In this document: piece by piece, positions 58,322 to 64,000 of the stretch | How positions within the stretch are numbered: position 1 is the stretch's first letter | Layout: every line of letters begins with the position of its first letter | NCBI GenBank assembly: GCA_000024525.1 | Contig: CP001769.1 | Span: 1,598,001-1,662,000 of the forward strand | Direction of reading: 5' to 3' | From: Spirosoma linguale DSM 74 | GTDB lineage: Bacteria; Bacteroidota; Bacteroidia; Cytophagales; Spirosomataceae | DNA: 64,000 bases | Program-made: the position numbers and the translations under genes | Notes under the pieces: generated by a model | What the model was told of the DNA's origin: nothing | The model's database searches: none | What the model saw: the letters and a program-made list of their open reading frames with translations, nothing else

Positions 58322-59512
58322 ATGAAAAAGATACTTCTGCTACTTCTGGTAGCCCATATTGCGCTGGCTCAGAAACCGGGCGGTATTGAGTTCAAAACAA
58401 CGCCGATAAACAGCATTTTCCAGGAAGCCCGCCGGGCGGGAAAGCCGGTATTTGTCGAAATCTATTCGCCGAGCTGCCATACCTGCCAGAGTTTCATTCC
58501 TACGCTGGCCGACAGCCGGGTGGGGAAACTCTACAACGCTAAGTTCCTGAGTACTAAGCTGGATATTAACGCGCCTGCTACCCAGTCTTTCCTGACAAGT
58601 CGTCGATTGTTTGTCCCATCGTTACCCTTGTTTCTCTACTTCGATCCGCAGCAAAACCTGATTCACTTTGCCATGAGTAATAACTCAACGGATGAAGTGA
58701 TTCGGCATGGAACCAATGCGCTGGACCCTAAGGTACGAAGCCAGGGAATGAAAGCCCGGTATCAGCAGGGCGAACGGTCGGCTAACTTCCTGATCGATTA
58801 TGCCATGTTTGGCCGCGTTACGAAAGATACTGTCGCGAATATGGCTGCTATGAATGAGTATGCACGTCAGCAGTCGGCCTCTACATTTGCCAGCCAAACG
58901 AACTGGCTAGCCCTTCAGAAACTTGTTCTGGACTATGAAAACCCAATGTTTCAGTACATGCTGAATCATATGGATACGTACCGGAAAGCCTATGGAGCGG
59001 AGCAAACGCTACAAGTTGCTGAAAATATCCTGATGTCATCGCTGTTCAGCGGGCGCGGAGCACAGTATCCAATTGCCAAAATTGTTCAAATCCGGCAGGA
59101 CCTAATCAAAATTGGAATTGACACAAAAGTAGCGTACAACCGCACGCTCCTGCCGGAAGTAAATGCCTATTTCCGGGCCCGTCAGACAGCAAAAGCTGTT
59201 GAGCGGATGGACAATCAGGTAAACTCCAATCAGTTAAGCGTTCCGGAGTATATATACATCAGTCGATTGTTCAACCGGTCGAGTCCCGACGCCGTCGATG
59301 CGCCAACGGTTGTAAAATGGGTCAATAAAGGACTTGCCCTGAAGCCCGGCTCTAAAGAACAGGCTGATTTATATTATGAATTAGCGGAGGCCTATCGGCG
59401 GGGTGGAAAAACGGCTGATGCCCAGAAAGCGGCTCAGAAATCAATGGAACTGGCTCAGGCAACCCAGTTGGATACCCGCCGAAATGTGGAACAGATGGGG
59501 AAACTGAAGTAG
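58322..59512 (+). CDS. Exported thioredoxin-like protein with TPR-like C-terminus
   Basis: 396 residues. Signal peptide MKKILLLLLVAHIALAQ. The thioredoxin fold (about 30-130) has the active site C-H-T-C in SPSCHTCQSF, then the cis-Pro region in LFVPSLPLFLYFDP. The C-terminal part (about 150-396) is helical, with a TPR-like end (ADLYYELAEAYRRGGKTADAQKAAQKSMELA in part). Periplasmic disulfide handling is likely; the partner is unknown. Closed by a 26-base hairpin terminator. Confidence 0.87.
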   Translation: MKKILLLLLVAHIALAQKPGGIEFKTTPINSIFQEARRAGKPVFVEIYSPSCHTCQSFIPTLADSRVGKLYNAKFLSTKLDINAPATQSFLTSRRLFVPSLPLFLYFDPQQNLIHFAMSNNSTDEVIRHGTNALDPKVRSQGMKARYQQGERSANFLIDYAMFGRVTKDTVANMAAMNEYARQQSASTFASQTNWLALQKLVLDYENPMFQYMLNHMDTYRKAYGAEQTLQVAENILMSSLFSGRGAQYPIAKIVQIRQDLIKIGIDTKVAYNRTLLPEVNAYFRARQTAKAVERMDNQVNSNQLSVPEYIYISRLFNRSSPDAVDAPTVVKWVNKGLALKPGSKEQADLYYELAEAYRRGGKTADAQKAAQKSMELAQATQLDTRRNVEQMGKLK

Positions 59513-59520
59513 CAGATCAC

Positions 59521-59585
59521 AAAAATAAGTGGAGGTTCTCAAGAGCGGGATTTAAAACTGCTCTTGAGAACCTCCACTTATTTTT
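59521..59585. terminator. 26-base perfect inverted repeat, bidirectional terminator
   Basis: Arms 59521-59546 and 59560-59585 are exactly complementary, loop 13 bases; the ends are A5/T5. It separates the convergent thioredoxin and TPR genes and overlaps the stop of the TPR gene. Confidence 0.9.
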
Positions 59586-60132
59586 GCTGGTATACCGGCC
59601 GGGTAAAAGGGGGCTGGAGCAGAATATGAAATGAGTTCTCGTCGCCTAAAGAAACAGCCCGCCTGAGGTCGTTTTCCGCCTGGGGTAACTGACGAACCTG
59701 AATGCGGGCCAGGGCTCGCCACCGGTAGGCATCTGGCTTATCATCCCGGAAGTGCCAGACGGCTTTATCAAATTCCCGGAATGCCTGTTGGTAATCGCCG
59801 GTATTATAGAAAGCAACGCCCCGGTCAAGGTAGCATTCTGCTAATGTGTTGTCTCGATTGATAGCCTGTGTCAGGTCGTAAATAGCCGAATAATGATTCT
59901 CCTGAATCAACTGGCATTTGCCCCGATAAGCGTAAGCAATGGCTGATTTGGGATATTGCCGGACGGCATCGTCGAAATAAAGATACGCATCCGCAAAATT
60001 GCGGTTCTGGACCATTTCTATGCCTTTTCGGAAACGTTTCCGGTCTTTGTCCGACGGGGTGTCGTGGTCCATCAGGAAGAACCGAATGGTTAGATAGATT
60101 CCGAAAAGCAGACTTAAAAGTACAACTTCCAT
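59578..60132 (-). CDS. Membrane-anchored TPR protein
   Basis: 184 residues from ATG 60132: MEVVLLSLLFGIYLTIRFFLMD is a membrane anchor, followed by TPR repeats (about 45-160; RGKCQLIQENHYSAIYDLTQAI, RGVAFYNTGDYQQAFREFDKAV, RWRALARIQVRQLPQAENDLRRAV given in parts). Protein-protein interaction role; function unknown. The ATG used gives the N-terminal anchor; the longer frame upstream adds only polar residues. Transcribed after the MmcQ gene, 67 bases apart. Confidence 0.8.
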   Translation of the reverse strand: MEVVLLSLLFGIYLTIRFFLMDHDTPSDKDRKRFRKGIEMVQNRNFADAYLYFDDAVRQYPKSAIAYAYRGKCQLIQENHYSAIYDLTQAINRDNTLAECYLDRGVAFYNTGDYQQAFREFDKAVWHFRDDKPDAYRWRALARIQVRQLPQAENDLRRAVSLGDENSFHILLQPPFTRPVYQQK

Positions 60133-60199
60133 AACCGAATCTGGTTTTTTCTGGCCTTGCGAATTTAAACGTTTTGGTATGGCCTGACAAGCCATTTGT

Positions 60200-60550
60200 T
60201 CAGATTAATTGTGCCTGAACAGCCTTTGGTAAACTCTTTTTTACTAACTCATAGGAGTGGTCAATCCATTCCTGTACATCAGAGGAACGAACCCGGCCAT
60301 CAATCGTGATGGTGTTCCAATGGGTCTTATTCATATGATAGCCGGGTGCTACCGCTGCATGTTCTTCCCGTAGTTGAACCGCCAACTCGGGATCACATTT
60401 GAGGTTGATGGTCGTTGGCTGACTTTCGGTTGCCAGCAAAGCAAACATCTTACCGCCTACTTTAAAAACGAGTGCATCGCCACCAAACGGGAAAGACTCG
60501 GTAACACCCGGTTTGCCGATGCAGTACTCGCGTAAGGTCTCGGTATTCAT
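60200..60550 (-). CDS. MmcQ/YjbR family protein
   Basis: 116 residues from ATG 60550 (MNTETLREYCIGKPGVTESFPFGGDALVFKVGGKMF in pieces). The blocks KPGVTESFPFGGDALVFKV, INLKCDPELA and MNKTHWNTITIDG are the YjbR/MmcQ pattern. Often described as DNA-binding (double wing), with no known task. The start overlaps the stop of the upstream small gene by four bases (ATGA), so translation is coupled. Confidence 0.9.
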   Translation of the reverse strand: MNTETLREYCIGKPGVTESFPFGGDALVFKVGGKMFALLATESQPTTINLKCDPELAVQLREEHAAVAPGYHMNKTHWNTITIDGRVRSSDVQEWIDHSYELVKKSLPKAVQAQLI

Positions 60551-60735
60551 CGGACGCAATGGCGAACCGTGTACACAATGATTGCCATCAGAAACATCAG
60601 AATAGAAATTCGATTGATGCCATGCATCATTCGAAGATTTACGCTGGTGGGGTTATTCGGGTCGGGTTTACGAAATACCCGGAGGAAATAAGCGAAAACA
60701 GGACCGATCTTTAAATAATCAACGAATTTGTTCAC
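60547..60735 (-). CDS. Small membrane protein (possible DUF6728 type)
   Basis: 62 residues: MNKFVDYLKIGPVFAYFLRVFRKPDPNNPTSVNLRMMHGINRISILMFLMAIIVYTV (quoted in parts: NPTSVNLRMMHGINRISI). One hydrophobic segment near the end. The conserved-looking amphipathic start and the Arg-Met-Met-His block suggest a small Bacteroidota family; I think of DUF6728 but cannot verify it. Coupled to the MmcQ gene by ATGA. Confidence 0.65.
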   Translation of the reverse strand: MNKFVDYLKIGPVFAYFLRVFRKPDPNNPTSVNLRMMHGINRISILMFLMAIIVYTVRHCVR

Positions 60736-60828
60736 AAGCTGAAGTGGCTAAATCACCGCTGATTGCGGCTATGGATGACTACTGGAAAATACCGTGTCGA
60801 ACACAATTGTTCTATTTGAGAACAAATA

Positions 60829-60852
60829 AAGTGGGTAAAAAATTACCCACTT
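60829..60852 (-). terminator. Terminator after ispG
   Basis: Minus-strand stem AAGTGGGTAA / TTACCCACTT with a 4-base loop (60852-60843 and 60838-60829), followed by TATTTGTTC. Lies 16 bases after the ispG stop. Confidence 0.55.
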
Positions 60853-60868
60853 CGCCAAGAATCATTGA

Positions 60869-62905
60869 TTAAATGGCATTTTCGAACGTGGGCTCCAGCC
60901 AGCGGTTGTCTTCCCGGATTAGCTCGATCAATTCATCGACGGCACGGTCGGCCGGAACGGATTTTTTGATGACCTGCTGTCCCCGATACAGGGCAATCTT
61001 ATCACGACCAATGCCTACATAACCGTAGTCAGCGTCGGCCATTTCGCCCGGGCCATTTACAATACAACCCATAATGCCAATTTTAACCCCTTTCAGGTGG
61101 TCGGTACGTTGACGAATAAGGGCCGTTGTTTCCTGTAGGTCGAACAGCGTCCGGCCGCAGGATGGACAGGATATATATTCCGTTTTGGTAATACGGGTAC
61201 GGGCGGCCTGCAAAATGCCAAATGACAGGTTGTTGAGTCGTTTCAGATCGGCGTCGGAAGGATTTGCCTGTGGTGCCGACAGCATAATGCCATCGCCAAG
61301 TCCATCGATGAGCAAACCGCCAACGTCGGTAGACGCGTAAAGGGGAACCTCTTCTTCCGAAACGGCTGGATACCCTCTGTTAATAATAACGGGAGCGGTA
61401 ATACCGCGATTAATCAATTCAACGACCAACCGACGTAACTCGGGCATCGCGTGCGCGTTGTCAGTCGAGATCAATAGGACTACCGTTGTATCTGCCTTAA
61501 GTGTAGTAAACAGTTCATCGGATGAAGCCGGTAGCGAAACCCGAACGAAATTCAGGCGAGGATGGAGTTCGCTTTGCGCTGCCCGGGCTGCCAGATATTC
61601 GACCGTGGTGAGCAAGGGAAAGACATTCGTCTGATCGGTACCAGTCTGCCAGACGGTATAATCAAGAATTTCTTTGAGGCCGTTGGGCAACATGAACTGT
61701 GCCGGGTAGGAGCCCGTATATATATAGTCGGCGCCCAGATCATTCATGCGCCACTTATCAGGTTCGGGCAGGTAAAAATGACCAATCGGGTGCAGGTTTT
61801 TGTGTTCCGTTACGGGCACCCGGCTGTAATCGGCAATGACGCGGGGTACATTCTGACCGCCAATGTTGGCCACCTCATGGGTTAACCGTCGACTGTATTG
61901 AAATGGATTGATCGGATAGGTGGTAATAGCCGGAATAGGCTGGCTGGTAGCCGCCCGGTTGGTGTATCGGTCAATCAATGCTTTGGCTACCGGGGCTTCC
62001 CGTTCCGGCTCTTCGGTAAGCGAAACCCGAACGGTGTCACCAATACCATCTTCAAGCAGGGTACCAATGCCCAGTGCAGACTTGATGCGGCCATCTTCGG
62101 CTTCACCGGCTTCTGTCACGCCGAGGTGTAGGGGATAGGGTTTCAGACCTTCCTCGTCCAGACGCTGAACCAGCAACCGATAGGCCTGTACCATCACCTG
62201 CGGATTGCTCGACTTCATCGACAACGTAATGTTGTAATAGTTTTCGGCCTCGCAGATGCGTAAGAACTCCAGGGCCGATTCAACCATACCTACGGGTGTA
62301 TCGCCGTAACGACTCAGAATACGATCGGATAAGGAGCCGTGATTGGTACCGATACGCATAGCCGTACCGTATTCTTTACAGATACGAACCAGCGGCAGAA
62401 ATTTATCCCGAATACGTTCCAGTTCGGCTGCGTAGGCGGCATCTGTATAATCAATGAATTCGAAGCGCTTCCGGTCGGCGTAGTTGCCGGGATTGATACG
62501 GACCTTCTCTACGATCCGGGCGGCCAATTCGGCGGCATTGGGTGTGAAATGGATATCGGCAACCAGGGGAGTGGTATAACCGCGTGCCCGGAGTTCTTTG
62601 CGGATATTCTCCAAATTTTGTGCCTCTTTAACGCTGGGTGCTGTAATACGAACATACTCACACCCCGCTTCAATCATCCTGATGGTCTGCTCAACAGAGC
62701 CTTTGGTATCCATTGTGTCGACCGTCGTCATCGACTGGACACGAATTGGATAATCGGAGCCCATAGGTACATCGCCGATGGTAACCGTACTGGTTTTCCG
62801 GCGAACATACTGCGTGAGTGAAGGCGTATAAAGAACAGGTGAACCAGCCCCTTCCGGCGTACTACTTGCAGGGGTTGATGATGAAGAAAGCAGCGAATTT
62901 AGCAT
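60869..62905 (-). CDS. ispG: 4-hydroxy-3-methylbut-2-enyl diphosphate synthase, long form
   Basis: 678 residues, against about 370 for the short form. N-terminal TIM barrel (about 30-310: VRVQSMTTVDTMDTKGSVEQ, VADIHFTPNAAELAARIVEKVRINPGN in parts), a long middle domain (about 320-560) as in plant, Chlamydia and Bacteroidota forms, and the C-terminal iron-sulfur part with C-P-S-C-G-R and GCIVNGPGEMADADYGYVG (about 620). Second last step of the MEP route to isoprenoids; electrons from a ferredoxin. First residues MLNSLLSSSSTPASSTPEG are Ser/Pro-rich. Confidence 0.96.
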   Translation of the reverse strand: MLNSLLSSSSTPASSTPEGAGSPVLYTPSLTQYVRRKTSTVTIGDVPMGSDYPIRVQSMTTVDTMDTKGSVEQTIRMIEAGCEYVRITAPSVKEAQNLENIRKELRARGYTTPLVADIHFTPNAAELAARIVEKVRINPGNYADRKRFEFIDYTDAAYAAELERIRDKFLPLVRICKEYGTAMRIGTNHGSLSDRILSRYGDTPVGMVESALEFLRICEAENYYNITLSMKSSNPQVMVQAYRLLVQRLDEEGLKPYPLHLGVTEAGEAEDGRIKSALGIGTLLEDGIGDTVRVSLTEEPEREAPVAKALIDRYTNRAATSQPIPAITTYPINPFQYSRRLTHEVANIGGQNVPRVIADYSRVPVTEHKNLHPIGHFYLPEPDKWRMNDLGADYIYTGSYPAQFMLPNGLKEILDYTVWQTGTDQTNVFPLLTTVEYLAARAAQSELHPRLNFVRVSLPASSDELFTTLKADTTVVLLISTDNAHAMPELRRLVVELINRGITAPVIINRGYPAVSEEEVPLYASTDVGGLLIDGLGDGIMLSAPQANPSDADLKRLNNLSFGILQAARTRITKTEYISCPSCGRTLFDLQETTALIRQRTDHLKGVKIGIMGCIVNGPGEMADADYGYVGIGRDKIALYRGQQVIKKSVPADRAVDELIELIREDNRWLEPTFENAI

Positions 62906-62934
62906 ACAGGTTTCGGCAGGGCCGTTTGACCGGG

Positions 62935-62942
62935 CAAAGGTA
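62935..62942 (-). promoter_or_regulatory. -7 promoter box of ispG
   Basis: TACCTTTG on the minus strand (TAnnTTTG), 29 bases before the ATG at 62905. The -33 side is weak. Confidence 0.55.
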
Positions 62943-63171
62943 CGGAAAAAGCAATTTCCGTCACCTAGTCCATTTGCAAGGGAAACGTAAGGCTGAGCTT
63001 AAATGTTCGGCTACAAGTAGATGATATAAGTAGAGTTATGTTGCTGAAGATGAATAGGTTATATTTTAGGGAGAAAACAAAATACAGGCTGGTGGAGTTG
63101 ACACAATCTGGTAAAAGGGTCTTTTTCTCAAAGGAGTCTATAATACAACCTGTTGATTAAGTCTTACGGAT

Positions 63172-63543
63172 ATGAAAACGAAACTAGTAAATACGCTTGC
63201 GCTGACCTTATTGATTACCGTTGGCGCGTATGCTCAGGATACCACGGGTTTGAGCAAAAAAGAGATTCGGCAGCAGGAACGTGCTGAACGGAAAGCCCGC
63301 GTAAAAGGCGAATTGCAAAATGCTGGTCAAAGTGTTGGCGACGCGGCTAAGGAAGTGGGTCGCGGGGCAAAAGAAAAAGCAAAGGTTGCCGACGAAGCCG
63401 TCACAAAGGGAGCCCAAAAAGTAGGGACAACCGTGAATAAGGGTCTGGATAAGGCAGAAAATGCGATTGTAACCGAAGCCGACAGAATTAAAGCGAAACG
63501 TGATTCGGCACGTACCGAAAAAGCGCGTCGGGATACGCTATAA
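63172..63543 (+). CDS. Small exported Lys/Ala-rich coiled protein
   Basis: 123 residues. Signal peptide MKTKLVNTLALTLLITVGAYAQ; the mature part is helical and highly charged (KKEIRQQERAERKARVKGELQN, GDAAKEVGRGAKEKAKVADEA), with 11-residue-like LEA repeats near 50-90. LEA-like proteins are linked to desiccation or stress, but no domain is certain. A single gene between ispG and the acyltransferase gene. Confidence 0.7.
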   Translation: MKTKLVNTLALTLLITVGAYAQDTTGLSKKEIRQQERAERKARVKGELQNAGQSVGDAAKEVGRGAKEKAKVADEAVTKGAQKVGTTVNKGLDKAENAIVTEADRIKAKRDSARTEKARRDTL

Positions 63544-63562
63544 AGCGAGTTTGAGCGCAATT

Positions 63563-63586
63563 GGCCAACCGAATACTCGATTGGCC
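63563..63586. terminator. Hairpin between convergent genes
   Basis: Stem GGCCAACCG / CGATTGGCC (63563-63571 and 63578-63586) with one G-T pair, followed by ATTTCTTTATTATT on the plus strand. Separates the small coiled-protein gene and the acyltransferase gene. Confidence 0.6.
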
Positions 63587-63595
63587 ATTTCTTTA

Positions 63596-64000
63596 TTATT
63601 CCAGCTTCGGACTAATGCTGGCGTATTTACCCCGCCAATGTTTCCACCGTTTATGTGACCACAACCAATCGGATGGATTGCGCCGGATAGACGCTTCAAG
63701 AACATCTCGGTACCCTTCCATAATGGCCCCAAGCGGTAAATTGTCGTAAGGAGGTTCGGCAATAAGTCGGAACGTAACCTCGTAATAGCTCCGGCGAACC
63801 CGGACGATATCGAAAAAATAGACGGCCATTTTGCGGCTGCGGGCCAGCCGTTCAGAACCGGGATAAAAAGGGGAGTCCTGGTGCAGGAAGTCGGTCCAGT
63901 AAGCTTGTTCGGGTACATCAGGAACCTGATCCGCTATTAGCCCGATGATACGTGGAATATGCTTCCGAAGGACCATTTGGCGTGGCAACGCGTTCATGGG
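63596..64000 (-). CDS. Lipid A type acyltransferase (LpxL/HtrB family), 5' part missing
   Basis: About 135 C-terminal residues; the frame is open through the right edge (an internal Met at 63997 need not be the start). Blocks: RIIGLIADQVPDVPEQAYWTDFLHQDSPFYPGSERLARSRKMAVYFFDIVRV in parts, and GYRDVLEASIRRNPSDWLWSHKRWKH near the end, the C-terminal signature of lauroyl/myristoyl acyltransferases. Transfers a fatty acid to lipid A or a related lipid at the inner membrane. The catalytic H-x4-D lies outside the window. Confidence 0.88.
   Translation of the reverse strand, partial: PMNALPRQMVLRKHIPRIIGLIADQVPDVPEQAYWTDFLHQDSPFYPGSERLARSRKMAVYFFDIVRVRRSYYEVTFRLIAEPPYDNLPLGAIMEGYRDVLEASIRRNPSDWLWSHKRWKHWRGKYASISPKLE

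Noticed and set aside
59521..59585. Insertion-sequence ends suggested by a 26-base inverted repeat
   Set aside because: Only 13 bases lie between the arms and the position between convergent stops fits a terminator.
1..64000. tRNA, rRNA, tmRNA or riboswitch
   Set aside because: No cloverleaf with a GTTCRAATC arm, rRNA stretch or known riboswitch core was found by eye; short structured RNAs could still be missed.

Overview
The window reads as chromosomal DNA of a Bacteroidota member of the order Cytophagales, most probably a Spirosoma-like bacterium. This rests on type IX secretion proteins (PorD, a PorE-like protein and a C-terminal sorting domain), the gliding gene gldC, the gene string bamD-rpoZ-coaBC-porD-recN, the long form of IspG, DUF4159/DUF4175/BatA proteins, and promoters of the Bacteroidota type (TTTG, about 19 bases, TAnnTTTG) that often lie only 5 to 8 bases before the start codon. 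Base composition looks close to half G+C. I found no rRNA, tRNA, CRISPR array, phage genes or classical insertion sequence. The first gene (recN) and the last gene (a lipid A type acyltransferase) run off the ends.

Layout. 1-5.1 kb: a minus-strand envelope and housekeeping block (bamD, rpoZ, coaBC, porD, recN). 5.1-11.5 kb: a T9SS cargo protein, an OstA/LptA-like protein, tilS and a PorE-like OmpA protein. 11.6-17 kb: small genes, DinB, an SDR oxidoreductase, then three genes forming a probable amide-ligase pathway (GCS2 ligase, glutamine-amidotransferase-like protein, ATP-grasp). 17-25.7 kb: an ECF sigma factor with a small membrane partner facing a MoxR-DUF58-BatA-DUF4175-DUF4159 membrane-protein operon. 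25.9-28.1 kb: accessory genes (GNAT, Uma2 nuclease, DUF2442, DUF4160). 28.1-34.8 kb: two tandem TldE/TldD protease pairs whose junctions carry CACAGAGATTC-type inverted repeats, one of which contains a complete GxxExxY nuclease-like gene. 35-42 kb: a second ATP-grasp, several esterases and a GH16 glucanase. 42-46.4 kb: acyl-CoA reductase opposite a ferredoxin, then a porin-ammonium transporter pair behind a likely sigma-54 promoter. 46.6-64 kb: mostly single housekeeping genes (mtaB, rsmE, a desaturase, a nucleotidase, a dihydrolipoyl acyltransferase, cinA, a truncated globin, gldC, ispG).

The most unusual signals are between genes. At least five families of intergenic inverted repeats with arms of 20 to 42 bases occur, mostly at junctions inside operons. 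The GxxExxY gene begins and ends inside the arms of one such repeat, which makes it the best candidate here for an undescribed mobile unit. A 30-base copy of the tldE 3' end lies beyond the DUF4160/DUF2442 pair, as if that pair had been inserted next to or into a former third tldE. Another repeat supplies the last codons and the stop of the acyl-CoA reductase gene. All functional statements come from reading motifs by eye; no database search was made.
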